64,000 nucleotides of DNA from Treponema sp. (GTDB taxonomy: Bacteria; Spirochaetota; Spirochaetia; Treponematales; Treponemataceae): contig JAFUYH010000017.1 of assembly GCA_017470605.1 (NCBI GenBank), positions 160,700 through 224,699 of the forward strand, in the 5' to 3' direction. Each line of letters opens with the position of its first letter. Positions within the stretch are counted from its first letter, which is position 1. Both the position numbers and the translations under genes were made by a program. This document shows, piece after piece, positions 9,033 to 17,037 of this stretch. The notes beneath the pieces were generated by a model. That model did no database searches, was not told where the DNA came from, and was given only the letters and a program-made list of their open reading frames with translations.

Positions 9033-10522
9033 GATTTTACGAGTTACCACCAGAAGTTGAAAATAAGATTCGCGATACTGACTCACGCCCATTTGTAAGA
9101 GTTGTCTTTGAACTTGCTGGCGGTGATGTTTACATTCCGGATTCTGACATTCTTGAATGTGTGGCAACCTCTTACAAAACAGAGGCCGGCGGAATTGTAA
9201 ACTGCGGCGAGCTTCTTTTGAAAGGTCTTTATGATGTGGAACACAATCCTGAATATACAACAGGGCTTGGAGTTCAGATCTGGTATTGCTTTGGAAACAG
9301 AGAATCTACATTTTATCGCTTCCATCTTTTTGTAGATGACAACGGCTTCCAGTCTCAGGAGACCGGCTACCTCGATAAAACGACAAAGGTACGCTTAATT
9401 GATTTGAGCTCAAAGCTGGATGATACAAAGCTGCAGCGCAACTGGACTGATGCTCAGACTATTGTTCATGCTGTTGTTAGTGACAGACTGCATCCTGAAA
9501 AATCTTTGGTTCATCTTATTGCTGCTCGCGGTGGAATAAATACTGCAGAAATAAACTGCGCCTCACTTCCTTTTGATGTTCCTTATGTTGTTGTTGCAGG
9601 CTCTGCCTGGAAAGAACTTTGTGCACTGGCAAAGACATACGACGCTGTTGTGGAATGCGGTAAGGATCTGACTCTCTCATTTATTGAAAGTCCTTATGAC
9701 ACAGAAAACGATTACAGTGAAGAAAGCTGTATTGAACTTACAGAAACAGAAATCACTCATTACAGATTTTTCAACAACAACGATAAGTACGCAAACAACG
9801 TAAGACTTAAATACACTCGATATGTTCAGACAGAACGTCAGGAGCTCTGGTCTTATTCTGATGCTCCAGTCTGGTACGACGAGGATATGCTGCCATATTA
9901 TCCGTTCACAGATGACAACAGAGCCATCATTAAAGACAACGACTACGAGGCAATCTACACAGCAAAAAACGAGGAAGGAAAAACTCGAAACGTTGTTTAT
10001 GCTGATGAACTCGATTCTGAAGAAGACTTCATTGATGCAATGGAAGTTACCGGCGAAGATAAGCCAGTTGTAATTCAGTACGACACTACAACTTTTAAAG
10101 ACCGCGCAATTGTTCAGCTTGGCCGCGATGGAAAACTTATTGGACTTCGAAAAGCTTCTATCACAGGACGTGCGATTATTTCAGAAACTAACTACAGCAT
10201 TTATGTAAAAGACGATAACGAGATTGCAGCCAAAGGTCAGATTGTAAAAAACGTGACATCGAAATTTCTTTCTGATGATTTATTCGAAGAAGAGCCTTTC
10301 TGCCAGCGACGTGCAAAAGACTTTCTACAGGAATGTATTAACTGCAAAGGTGCTTACTACCTGACAACTTATCTTCCTCTTATTCATGCACGAGTTGGTG
10401 CATTTATGGATATCAGACTAAACAAAGATTCTGCATTTAAGAAAGTAAGAATTGATGAGCTTACTTTTAGATACAAAAAAGAAGAAGCCTTTTCTAGCGA
10501 AATCTGGGTAACGCGAGTTTAG
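9029..10522 (+). CDS. Phage tail/baseplate-type structural protein (copy 1)
   Basis: 497 residues, strongly conserved with the copy at 54496-55989. It begins MRFYELPPEVENKI and contains a cysteine- and aromatic-rich beta-strand region. Phrases such as YRFHLFVDDNGFQSQETG and AWKELCALAKTYDAVVECGKDLTLSFIES resemble tail hub or tail-associated proteins of the gp27/gp44 type in style, but I cannot name a family from sequence alone. It is coupled to the gene before it by a 4-base overlap, so the two are probably assembled together. The product ends 11 bases before the next gene. Confidence 0.5.
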   Translation: MRFYELPPEVENKIRDTDSRPFVRVVFELAGGDVYIPDSDILECVATSYKTEAGGIVNCGELLLKGLYDVEHNPEYTTGLGVQIWYCFGNRESTFYRFHLFVDDNGFQSQETGYLDKTTKVRLIDLSSKLDDTKLQRNWTDAQTIVHAVVSDRLHPEKSLVHLIAARGGINTAEINCASLPFDVPYVVVAGSAWKELCALAKTYDAVVECGKDLTLSFIESPYDTENDYSEESCIELTETEITHYRFFNNNDKYANNVRLKYTRYVQTERQELWSYSDAPVWYDEDMLPYYPFTDDNRAIIKDNDYEAIYTAKNEEGKTRNVVYADELDSEEDFIDAMEVTGEDKPVVIQYDTTTFKDRAIVQLGRDGKLIGLRKASITGRAIISETNYSIYVKDDNEIAAKGQIVKNVTSKFLSDDLFEEEPFCQRRAKDFLQECINCKGAYYLTTYLPLIHARVGAFMDIRLNKDSAFKKVRIDELTFRYKKEEAFSSEIWVTRV

Positions 10523-10533
10523 GATTCGGGAGG

Positions 10534-10836
10534 ATGTATATCGAAGAAATTGGAGTATTGGTGAAATCGATTAATGATTTGAATGTGGAACTTTCTGGCT
10601 TCCGCTCAGAGATGAAGGAGTTTAAGAAAGCTATGGAAAAAAGAATGGACTGTCTGGACAACAGAAGTACAGCCTGTCAGTTCAATCCACAGGTATGTGC
10701 GACAGCCCGCCGTTTGGAAGAACACATTAAGACAGACAACGGCAAAGCCGGAAAAACTATGGCGGTGATTGCCTGTGTTATCAGCTGCTTTAACGTGGGG
10801 CTTACATTGATAACGCTGATTGTTAAGGGGATGTGA
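10534..10836 (+). CDS. Small phage membrane protein with C-terminal transmembrane helix, XhlA-like (copy 1)
   Basis: 100 residues: an amphipathic N-terminal helix (KSINDLNVELSGFRSEMKEF) likely to form a coiled coil, a short cysteine-containing linker, and a C-terminal transmembrane helix (about 77-98, TMAVIACVISCFNVGLTLI). This is the layout of XhlA-type haemolysin/holin accessory proteins. It directly precedes a peptidase and a holin, so a lysis role is likely. The ATG at 10534 touches the GGGAGG ribosome site with no spacing. A GTG at 10561, preceded by TTGGAG, is a credible alternative start giving 91 residues. Confidence 0.55.
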   Translation: MYIEEIGVLVKSINDLNVELSGFRSEMKEFKKAMEKRMDCLDNRSTACQFNPQVCATARRLEEHIKTDNGKAGKTMAVIACVISCFNVGLTLITLIVKGM

Positions 10837-11417
10837 TGAACGAAAAGATTCGAGATTTGAAAATAAGGCTGATGCTGGAAGCTGAAAAAGAACTTACAGA
10901 AGATTTGACTGAAGTTCAGCGTTACCAGTATTACCTGGGACGAATGCAGTTTTTGCATTATGTCTCTGGAAAAGAAAATCTGCTTGAAGCTGATTGCTCT
11001 GGCTCTGTGTGTCTTGCCCTTCTTCTTGCAACTGGGTGCGGGATTAGAGTTACGGCTGACAGTTTGTATAAGAAATTCTTTACAAAGAAAAATCCGGACA
11101 AAAGTGACATCCAGGCTGTGTTCTTTATTTCCAACTACGACAGGAAACTTGGAAACAGAATCTACCATGAGGGCGAATGTGCTCACGTTGCCGGTCTTGC
11201 TGGAACTGATGTTGTTCTGAACTGCGTTGAACCTTATGCGGTTCTTCGGTCTGTTTCTGATATGAGGCCTGTCTACAACGCTATGGATTACACAGTGGTT
11301 GTTAGAGGCCTGGACCGTAAAGCTTTGCAGAAAGCAAGTGATGAACGTTCTGATTTGTTTGGGGCTGATTATGAGTTTCAGGAATTTGCAAAACTTTTGA
11401 GCGAGGAAAAGAAATGA
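10836..11417 (+). CDS. NlpC/P60-type cysteine peptidase, probable endolysin or tail lysin (copy 1)
   Basis: 193 residues from the ATG that overlaps the preceding stop (TGATG). A GTG one codon earlier is also possible. The motif EADCSGSVCLALLLATGCG places a catalytic cysteine at the start of a helix, and GECAHVAG about 65 residues later supplies the histidine; this spacing is typical of NlpC/P60 peptidases that cut peptidoglycan stem peptides. In the second module copy a 34-base insertion carrying a palindromic repeat lies between this gene and the one before it, whereas here they overlap. Neighbours on both sides are small membrane proteins, consistent with a lysis cassette. Confidence 0.62.
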   Translation: MNEKIRDLKIRLMLEAEKELTEDLTEVQRYQYYLGRMQFLHYVSGKENLLEADCSGSVCLALLLATGCGIRVTADSLYKKFFTKKNPDKSDIQAVFFISNYDRKLGNRIYHEGECAHVAGLAGTDVVLNCVEPYAVLRSVSDMRPVYNAMDYTVVVRGLDRKALQKASDERSDLFGADYEFQEFAKLLSEEKK

Positions 11418-11620
11418 TTAGATGGCGGGCTGAAAAACTTGTTGAAAAGCTTTTAAGCGTAAAGTTTGTAATCTTTGTGGTTGCAACTGTACTTCTTTGT
11501 TGCGGCGTTCTTGGATGTGCTGAATGGCTGACAATCGCTCTTACTGTAATTGCAGGTCGTGAAGCTCAGAAATTCATTGAGAGGAAAAAGAACAATGAAG
11601 AAAGTTTGGGAAGTGATTAA
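11414..11620 (+). CDS. Phage holin-like protein (copy 1)
   Basis: 68 residues with two hydrophobic segments (about 13-33, VKFVIFVVATVLLCCGVLG, and 36-50) followed by a short charged tail. Size, two-helix layout and position just after a peptidoglycan peptidase support a holin that opens the inner membrane for the endolysin. The start overlaps the peptidase stop by four bases (ATGA). The following gene starts inside its last codons. The other copy is 56919-57137. Confidence 0.6.
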   Translation: MIRWRAEKLVEKLLSVKFVIFVVATVLLCCGVLGCAEWLTIALTVIAGREAQKFIERKKNNEESLGSD

Positions 11621-11891
11621 AAAAATCTTTTGTTGGTTGGGGGCAGTGTTTGTTGCAATCTTTGCAGTCCTCTTTATAAAGGAGATGCCGAAACAAGTTC
11701 GGCATGACGACATGCGGGAGGATGATTCGGATGAAATCAATAAGAAAGCTGAAGCAAAACGGAAGGAAACAATTGAGCGTATTTCTAATGCTGATGCTCG
11801 TTCTATCTGCGAATCTTACGGCTCAGTCTGCGACACAATCAGCGACGGAAAAGAAAGGTTCCGTCGAAAGTGCCAGCGAGCTCACGATTGA
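11595..11891 (+). CDS. Membrane-anchored lysis-associated protein, i-spanin-like (copy 1)
   Basis: 98 residues from the ATG at 11595, which has a GAGGAAAAAG ribosome site. An N-terminal transmembrane helix (about 9-29, IFCWLGAVFVAIFAVLFIKEM) is followed by a charged helical region (DEINKKAEAKRKETIERI). Residues MPKQVRHD are encoded by a mobile palindromic repeat (11685-11705) fixed in frame in both copies. The next gene starts within this one in the +1 frame, an arrangement like nested Rz/Rz1 spanin genes, although this is an analogy from layout only. No lipobox cysteine is seen in the partner. Confidence 0.42.
   Translation: MKKVWEVIKKIFCWLGAVFVAIFAVLFIKEMPKQVRHDDMREDDSDEINKKAEAKRKETIERISNADARSICESYGSVCDTISDGKERFRRKCQRAHD
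11685..11705. repeat. Palindromic repeat, arms ATGCCGAA/TTCGGCAT, in frame within a gene
   Basis: Perfect 8-bp inverted repeat with a five-base loop, followed by GAC. The same unit occurs at 56305-56325 and 57202-57222. Here it encodes part of the peptide MPKQVRHD inside a lysis gene. Confidence 0.85.
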
Positions 11892-12168
11892 GGAAGTCAT
11901 GGAAATTGCAGAAGAAGAAATTGAACGTACTGCTCAAGAGGCAGTTAAGGCTGCTTTACTGGAAGTTGGTGGCGAGGTTGCTTTTGAAAAAGAGAGAGCT
12001 GACCAGCTGGAAAAAGCAAAGACAGCTTTGGAGATAGAAAATAAAAAGTTGAAGGAAGAAGCCCAGAAGAAACAAAATCAGTTTTTTTATGGTGCTTTGA
12101 TTGGTGGGACTGGCGGCGTTGTTGTTACGTCGTTAGTGTTTAGTCTTTTAATAGGAGTATGCAAATGA
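11731..12168 (+). CDS. Secreted or anchored coiled-coil protein nested in +1 frame (copy 1)
   Basis: 145 residues from the ATG at 11731, chosen because GGGAGG lies nine bases upstream. An earlier ATG at 11704 has no ribosome site. It has an N-terminal signal-like hydrophobic stretch (SVFLMLMLVLSANLTAQ), a long charged coiled coil (EEIERTAQEAVKAALLEV then KERADQLEKAKTALEIENKK) and a glycine-rich C-terminal transmembrane helix (FFYGALIGGTGGVVVTSLVF). The first 160 bases overlap the preceding gene in another frame. A role in lysis, or as a virion membrane-spanning protein, is inferred from context only. Confidence 0.5.
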   Translation: MKSIRKLKQNGRKQLSVFLMLMLVLSANLTAQSATQSATEKKGSVESASELTIEEVMEIAEEEIERTAQEAVKAALLEVGGEVAFEKERADQLEKAKTALEIENKKLKEEAQKKQNQFFYGALIGGTGGVVVTSLVFSLLIGVCK

Positions 12169-12719
12169 TTTCAAGTAAGGGAAAAATCAAAGGTTTGGTA
12201 ACTGTGACTGTTCGTGATTGTAACGGACATGTGAAGTATTTTAAGAATGGATTTTGGCGACGTCTTTTGAATCTGCCCGAACGTCCAATGATTTTCAAAC
12301 ATCACAATACTATCACCAATCAGGGTGATGGAATGATTGCTGATCTGATGATTAGTAATCCGACTTTGACAAAGGTGGATGCAACAAACGGCTACATGAG
12401 AGTTGGTACCGGCTGGACTGGCACTACCCCTAAGAACAACACTGGTGTAAACACAGCGACAGGTTCTTTCAAAAAATTGGATTCTACTTATCCAAAGACA
12501 CAGGCGGCTTTTGGTTCTTCCGGACAGAACGTTGTTCTTTATCGTACAAGTTTTGCTGCAGGAGATTTGAACGCAAACGGAATTAACGAAGTTGCTCTTA
12601 TGAATGGAAACACTGCATCTGCGAAGTGTCTGGCATACGCACAGATTACTCCTGCAGTAAATGTTACTTCGGCAGACTCGCTTCAGATTGACTGGCAGAT
12701 AACTTTCAACGGAGCTTAG
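12165..12719 (+). CDS. Phage virion protein (copy 1)
   Basis: 184 residues from the ATG at 12165, which overlaps the previous stop and follows ATAGGAG; the matching start in copy 2 is at 57709. The product is nearly identical between the two copies (GLVTVTVRDCNGHVKYFKNG at the start, DSLQIDWQITFNGA at the end). It is rich in Gly, Asn, Thr and Ser with regular beta-strand spacing, typical of surface-exposed virion proteins. No named family is recognised. It is followed by a much more variable gene, so it may be the base to which that protein attaches; this is inference. Confidence 0.5.
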   Translation: MISSKGKIKGLVTVTVRDCNGHVKYFKNGFWRRLLNLPERPMIFKHHNTITNQGDGMIADLMISNPTLTKVDATNGYMRVGTGWTGTTPKNNTGVNTATGSFKKLDSTYPKTQAAFGSSGQNVVLYRTSFAAGDLNANGINEVALMNGNTASAKCLAYAQITPAVNVTSADSLQIDWQITFNGA

Positions 12720-12730
12720 GAGTTTTATCT

Positions 12731-14026
12731 ATGGGCACTACCATTGCTGGCAACCAGCATATAGGAAGTAATTACGCACAATATCAATACCTCTGGAAAC
12801 CGGGGTCTGGTGGTGATTACGGAACTGTTGAACTGTACGAAGAAGACCGTATTTTTGTTTATCAGTTTAATCCGCTTTATGACCAGAGGGATGACGGAGT
12901 TCTTGCGGTAGAGTTTTATTACTACTATCGAAAGCCGACTTCAGAAAAGTTTTATGAGTATTGTTATCATGCTGAAGATTTTTACATCTATCCTTTTCTT
13001 GCCTGGTATGATGAAGATGGTGAAGACGGCGGAGCCTGGGGTGGAATTATGACGAGTGATTCTCAAAAGATTTCACTTGTTGGTAGAGAATCTGGCTGGA
13101 TCCATGTAACGCTTCATGTTGATGAATATATCTGGGGACGATTCACCAATAATGGCAGAACTTTTGATAATACAATTTATATTGGTGTTTATTCTCCGAT
13201 TCTGGTTTTAAATTGGGATACTTCTTCTGCTAATGCAAGCGGCGGAGTTGTGCCTTATGAAATATTTTGGAACTTTGATGAATATGAAGATGATACTGTC
13301 TATGACCTTATGACAGGCGGATATCTTGAAGATTGTTATGACGGAAGACGTCAGATAAATGATTATCCGAGTTTTTATATTACATACCGTGATATTACTC
13401 CTGAAAGTTTTGCTTATGCTGTGAATGAAACTGCTGTTATGAATGTTAGTTCTGGCATCACTAAGAAAGCGAACTTCAAAAAACTGCTGGCTGAAATTAA
13501 AGCTGCCTGCGCAACTGATAACAGAAAGCTGATTGCTCAGAGAGCAAGTGGCATTGAAAATGTAACTTCGAGTGATACTCATTTCTGGCAGACAATTTTT
13601 AAGAGGCTCTTTTCTGATTCTGCAAATTCTGTTTCATCAAATAATAGAAAACACAGTATGTATAAAGGGCTTGAAGCTTTTTCTGCAGCTGATGATTTGC
13701 AGAATAATCACTTGCTATTTTTTCGTGGTACTTCCTCTGAAAATCTTATGACTGATTCTACATCAAAAAAGCTTTGCTATTTGAGGCTTCTTAGTCCTGA
13801 TCCAAATGCTGAATCTGATGTGGTTCGCAAGCAGGTGTTGTTCCGAACGGCAGACAGTGAAATTGATTTTACAGCAAGGCCTTTTGCTTCTAGGTTGTTC
13901 TTCCGTGCGGTGCAATCTGCTGCAGGCTTTTGGGATTGGCTTCGCGGCAAAATCCGAGAGGCAAATAATGTTATTACTTTCTTTTGTCCTATTCATCTTG
14001 AGATTGAAATGGAGTGTCGTATATGA
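12731..14026 (+). CDS. Variable phage structural protein, candidate receptor-binding or fibre protein (copy 1)
   Basis: 431 residues, very aromatic (for example AVEFYYYYRKPTSEKFYEY) and starting MGTTIAGNQHIGSNY. Compared with the copy at 58265-59563, both ends match well but the middle (about 60-130 and 265-345) differs far more than any other gene of the module. That is the pattern expected of a host-recognition protein. The C-terminal segment ASRLFFRAVQSAAGFWDWL is conserved and could anchor it to the particle. It ends with a 4-base overlap to a BppU-like gene. No enzymatic motif is visible. Confidence 0.45.
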   Translation: MGTTIAGNQHIGSNYAQYQYLWKPGSGGDYGTVELYEEDRIFVYQFNPLYDQRDDGVLAVEFYYYYRKPTSEKFYEYCYHAEDFYIYPFLAWYDEDGEDGGAWGGIMTSDSQKISLVGRESGWIHVTLHVDEYIWGRFTNNGRTFDNTIYIGVYSPILVLNWDTSSANASGGVVPYEIFWNFDEYEDDTVYDLMTGGYLEDCYDGRRQINDYPSFYITYRDITPESFAYAVNETAVMNVSSGITKKANFKKLLAEIKAACATDNRKLIAQRASGIENVTSSDTHFWQTIFKRLFSDSANSVSSNNRKHSMYKGLEAFSAADDLQNNHLLFFRGTSSENLMTDSTSKKLCYLRLLSPDPNAESDVVRKQVLFRTADSEIDFTARPFASRLFFRAVQSAAGFWDWLRGKIREANNVITFFCPIHLEIEMECRI

Positions 14027-14319
14027 AACGTATATACAAAGGTAAGACAAAACTAAGAGTTCAGATTGATACTAAGTGCGACCTTTCAGGTTATGAAGAA
14101 GTTAATGTCATTGCAAAAAAGCCTGATGATACGACCAAAACTTTTCCGGCTGTTGTGAAGGATGTTGAGAATGGTCTGATCTTTTTTGATATTCAGGAAG
14201 AGACAGACTTTGACATTTCCGGCTGGTGGACTCTATGGCCGGAAATTCGCTTTGATGATGACAGGACTGCTTGTGGACGTGCGACCAGATTTTTTGTTTA
14301 TGAGTCAGGCAGCGTATGA
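14023..14319 (+). CDS. Small baseplate-type beta-sandwich protein, BppU N-terminal-like (copy 1)
   Basis: 98 residues starting at the ATG that overlaps the previous stop. The pattern of a short strand (KTKLRVQIDTK), a DLSGYEEV turn, KKPDDTTKTFPAVV, DFDISGWWTLWPEIRFDD and a terminal FFVYE strand resembles the immunoglobulin-like N-terminal domain of BppU-type baseplate upper proteins, where a ligand such as 'data and value' loop precedes a G-WTL-P motif. This is a family-style match seen by eye. It is translationally coupled on both sides, so the module from the variable protein to the helicase is one transcript. Confidence 0.45.
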   Translation: MKRIYKGKTKLRVQIDTKCDLSGYEEVNVIAKKPDDTTKTFPAVVKDVENGLIFFDIQEETDFDISGWWTLWPEIRFDDDRTACGRATRFFVYESGSV

Positions 14320-14642
14320 GACAGATAGATGATTATGTTCCTGTAGAAATATGGCGCGAAGCAAAAGCTTTTGTAAAGGAAGTTAGCGAGGATGTTGAGA
14401 TTTACAAAATTATTCAGAAGACTGACGGCGTTAAGCCTTGCGAAGAAGCTGATAAGTTTTGCGCTTACTGGAACTTAGAAAGTTATGAGAAATATCCTCA
14501 TGCATTGATAACTCTTTATGAGGCTAAGCCTCTTATTGATAGTCATTTTGAGACAAGCGATGTAATGAACGCTTTTGAAGTTTTGCAGCTTAGGATGAAA
14601 AACTATTATTTAGTGCTCAAAGAAAAAGGAATGATTGAATGA
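14316..14642 (+). CDS. Conserved small phage protein of unknown function (copy 1)
   Basis: 108 residues, predicted all-helical and soluble, beginning MRQIDDYVPVEIWREAKAFV. The two copies share the core EADKFCAYW, ESYEKYPHALITLYE and LKEKGMI. I recognise no family. The start overlaps the previous stop by four bases and its stop overlaps the helicase start, so it is always made together with a baseplate-type protein and a helicase; that position between structural and replication genes is its most informative feature. Confidence 0.5.
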   Translation: MRQIDDYVPVEIWREAKAFVKEVSEDVEIYKIIQKTDGVKPCEEADKFCAYWNLESYEKYPHALITLYEAKPLIDSHFETSDVMNAFEVLQLRMKNYYLVLKEKGMIE

Positions 14643-16084
14643 GTAAGAAAAAAGAAACTCAAGAGAAGATTCAAAATGCAGATATTAGACGCGCCATTGA
14701 AGAGCTTAGCCGGGACCTTAGAGCGAATAAATTTGTACACGGTGAAATGCAGTTTACGGATATTACAAACCGCGATTATTTTCTTAAAGCGTTTGGCAGC
14801 AAAATCCGCTACTGCCTTATGTGGAATAAGTTTTTAATCTGGAATGGTACCTGTTGGGAAATTGATAAGAAAGGAAAAGTTGAAGAAGACTGCGTTGACT
14901 TTGTACATCACATGTACAGAGGCTTACGAGTGATTACAGACTTACAGTTGCAGAAAGATTTTGAAAAGCATCTGATTAAAAGTGAAAGCTTCCGTCGCAT
15001 CCAGGCTCTCGTTGGTCTTTTGAAAATGAGTAAGGATATAAAAGTCTCTGATGATGAACTTGATACAGACAATTATCTTTTTAATGTAAACGGAATTACT
15101 CTGAATCTTAAAAACGGAAAAGGCTTTCCGCCAGAGCCAACCAATCTGATAACAAAACGAAGTAAGTTTATTTATGATAAAGACGCAAAGTGTCCGACCT
15201 GGGATATGTTCCTTCTTCAGATTTTTAATAAAGATACGGATCTGATTCGGTTTGTTCAAAAAGCTATGGGGTACTCTCTTTCTGGTGATGTAAGAGAACA
15301 ATGTCTTTTTATTCTTTGGGGAACCGGTGCCAACGGAAAGTCTACTTTCTTAAATGTGCTGCAGGAACTTTTCGGCGACTATGCTTGTACGACAGGAACT
15401 GAAACTTTTATGAAAAAAACTTCTGAACAGAGTAACGACCTGGCACGACTAAAAGGAATTAGACTTGTTACTACAACCGAAGTTGAACAGGGAAAAGCTT
15501 TGAGCGAAAGTCTTATTAAACAGATTACCGGCGGCGATGAAATTACTGCTCGTTTTCTTTATGGAGAATATTTCAGTTTCAAGCCGACATTTAAGATTTT
15601 TATGGCGACTAACCATAAGCCGAAAATCCGCGGAGCTGATAACGGAATCTGGAGACGTATTAAGATGATTCCTTTTACAGTGACTATTCCTGCAGAACAG
15701 AGAGATAAGACGCTGACTGAAAAACTGATAGCTGAAAACTCCGGAATCTTAAACTGGCTGATTCAGGGGTATGCACTCTGGCGGAAAGAAGGTCTTAATG
15801 AACCGGAAGCAATTCGTGATGCAAATGAGGAATATAGAATGGATATGGATGCTGTTGGAACTTTTGTAAATGATTGTTTTGATTTGGATGCCTCTATGAG
15901 ATGGCGGCTTCCTAACCAGATGCTTTATCAGACTTACATCAAATGGTGCAATGCAAACAATGAGCGAGTTATGAGCCAGAAGTGGCTTACTATGAGAATG
16001 AGCGAGAAAGGCTTTAAGCGTATGGTAAGTAATACTGGAAGGATTTGGCTGGGGCTTGCTCGGAAACCGCAATGGGAGAAGTAA
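14639..16084 (+). CDS. SF3 helicase, D5/P4-type phage or plasmid replication protein (copy 1)
   Basis: 481 residues. Walker A is GTGANGKSTFLN (about 228-239). About 45 residues on come RLKGIRLVTTTEVEQ (Walker B and the B' region) and then FKIFMATNHKPKIRGADNGIWRRI (sensor 1 and arginine finger), the order of superfamily 3 helicases of the D5/P4 type. An N-terminal D5_N-like region is present but no primase catalytic domain, so the protein is shorter than P4 alpha. It should unwind DNA at the replication origin of the element. Its place at the 3' end of the late operon, not in an early region, is unusual. Similarity to the second copy ends at the stop codon. Confidence 0.85.
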   Translation: MSKKKETQEKIQNADIRRAIEELSRDLRANKFVHGEMQFTDITNRDYFLKAFGSKIRYCLMWNKFLIWNGTCWEIDKKGKVEEDCVDFVHHMYRGLRVITDLQLQKDFEKHLIKSESFRRIQALVGLLKMSKDIKVSDDELDTDNYLFNVNGITLNLKNGKGFPPEPTNLITKRSKFIYDKDAKCPTWDMFLLQIFNKDTDLIRFVQKAMGYSLSGDVREQCLFILWGTGANGKSTFLNVLQELFGDYACTTGTETFMKKTSEQSNDLARLKGIRLVTTTEVEQGKALSESLIKQITGGDEITARFLYGEYFSFKPTFKIFMATNHKPKIRGADNGIWRRIKMIPFTVTIPAEQRDKTLTEKLIAENSGILNWLIQGYALWRKEGLNEPEAIRDANEEYRMDMDAVGTFVNDCFDLDASMRWRLPNQMLYQTYIKWCNANNERVMSQKWLTMRMSEKGFKRMVSNTGRIWLGLARKPQWEK

Positions 16085-16091
16085 TCGCGAA

Positions 16092-16136
16092 AGGCTCTCC
16101 CCGATAGAAAAGAGCGTGAGAGTTGGACATCGGAGA
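16092..16136. terminator. Long hairpin after late module copy 1
   Basis: CTCTCCCCGAT (from 16092) can pair with ATCGGAGAGAG (ending 16136) with one mismatch around a 20-base loop. There is no T run directly after it, but a run of eight T follows at 16171. It marks the end of homology with copy 2 and could be a terminator or an element boundary. Confidence 0.35.
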
Positions 16137-16186
16137 GAGTTTGGAAGCTGATTACAAGTGAAAAATAATATTTTTTTTGAAGTCTG

Positions 16187-16200
16187 TATCATACATGATA
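16187..16200. promoter_or_regulatory. Operator-like palindrome TATCAT-AC-ATGATA (WYL1 site 1)
   Basis: A perfect 6-bp inverted repeat with a two-base centre sits 43 bases before the start of the zinc-repeat gene. The same arms, with centre CA, occur at 18769-18782 between the first WYL regulator operon and its divergent neighbour. A shared arm sequence at both loci points to a common regulator, most simply the WYL protein at 17355-18341. Confidence 0.6.
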
Positions 16201-16242
16201 TACTTATTCGTAGTAATATATAGTTACTAGGAGGAACAATTT

Positions 16243-16500
16243 ATGGCTTCAAAATGTAAATATTGTGGTTCTACAAGTTATGGTAGTGGATGTACGAAAA
16301 GTCCAACTAAAAAACATGAACACATTGACGATGAAAAACACTGTGTTTTTTGTGGTTTAGCTTCTTATGGAAGTGGATGTATGCATAGCCCAACAAAGAA
16401 ACATTATCATGGTTCTGGTGGAAATAAATGCCGCTGGTGTGGAAGTTTATCAACTGGTTCAGGTTGTATGCATAGCCCAACAAAAATACATGAAAGATAA
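16243..16500 (+). CDS. Triple zinc-binding repeat protein
   Basis: 85 residues made almost entirely of three 28-residue repeats. Each has the pattern C-X2-C-G...GSGC...SPTK-X-H-X-H (first CKYCGSTSYGSGC, second CVFCGLASYGSGC, third CRWCGSLSTGSGC). The Cys-X2-Cys, Cys and His-X-His/Arg set in each repeat is suited to bind one zinc ion. Proteins with this repeat exist in other bacteria but I know no function. An AGGAGG ribosome site precedes the ATG, and an operator-like palindrome lies upstream. The stop overlaps the start of an HsdS-like gene by 11 bases, so the two are coupled. Confidence 0.7.
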   Translation: MASKCKYCGSTSYGSGCTKSPTKKHEHIDDEKHCVFCGLASYGSGCMHSPTKKHYHGSGGNKCRWCGSLSTGSGCMHSPTKIHER

Positions 16501-17035
16501 AATACCCTTTGTTCCGCTTAAGGAAATTGCCACAATAAATCAAGGAATCTCTGTAAGGTCTAAAATATGGAAATCTTCCACAAGAGAAGAAATCGAAGAC
16601 TTGTATGGACTACAGAAGAATGATGTTGTCATTCTTAGAAAGATGTACTCTAATGGCAAGAAAATTGCAGCACTTGTAGAAGACACAAAAATTGTGGTAG
16701 TTCCAAGCGGTGCTTCTTTGATTATTCGACCTGATACAACTAAGATTTTTCCACTTTATCTAAAAGCTTTTCTTGAATTTCTACCATCTGATAGAGTTAT
16801 TAAAGAACTAAAAATCACAAGTAAGAAACATCTTTTATCAAAAGGAAGTCTTTCAAAACTTCTTATACCATTGCCAACATTAGAAGAACAGATTGCACTT
16901 TCAGACAAATATGACAAAGTAAAAACTGTAGATTTCTACCATCGTTATGCAAATCCGATTATTGAACAATATGATTCGCTTATGAAATTCTTGTGGAATT
17001 GTTACCAAACAGACAAAAAGGATATAATAAGTTAG
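16490..17035 (+). CDS. Half-length restriction S-subunit (HsdS-like) protein
   Basis: 181 residues. It opens with VPLKEIATINQGISVRSK and closes with LSKLLIPLPTLEEQIAL, the typical beginning and end of a single type I restriction target recognition domain. A full HsdS has two such domains and more than 350 residues, so this is a half S subunit. No hsdM or hsdR gene is near. It may be an orphan specificity module that dimerises, or it may use DNA recognition for another purpose. The start chosen overlaps the stop of the zinc-repeat gene; an open frame extends further 5' but would run through that gene. Confidence 0.65.
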   Translation: MKDKIPFVPLKEIATINQGISVRSKIWKSSTREEIEDLYGLQKNDVVILRKMYSNGKKIAALVEDTKIVVVPSGASLIIRPDTTKIFPLYLKAFLEFLPSDRVIKELKITSKKHLLSKGSLSKLLIPLPTLEEQIALSDKYDKVKTVDFYHRYANPIIEQYDSLMKFLWNCYQTDKKDIIS

Positions 17036-17037
17036 AA

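Larger units (their letters stand above)
8248..16084 (+). mobile_element. Phage late module, copy 1 (12 genes)
   Basis: Twelve same-strand genes, mostly with stop-start overlaps of the ATGA kind, have the same order as a second copy at 53715-61633. Similarity starts abruptly at 8248, one residue before the first start codon region, and stops at the last stop codon. Protein copies are close for most genes but many third positions differ, so this is homology between two elements and not a recent duplication. Content: two structural proteins, lysis functions (NlpC/P60 peptidase, holin, overlapping membrane proteins), virion proteins and an SF3 helicase. No tape-measure gene is present. Confidence 0.85.

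Noticed and set aside
10677..11186. 169-codon minus-strand open frame across two late genes
   Set aside because: Antisense to well-conserved phage genes and not an independent coding sequence.
16367..16489. Upstream extension of the HsdS-like frame
   Set aside because: It would overlap the zinc-repeat gene out of frame; the ATG at 16490 overlapping its stop is the better start.
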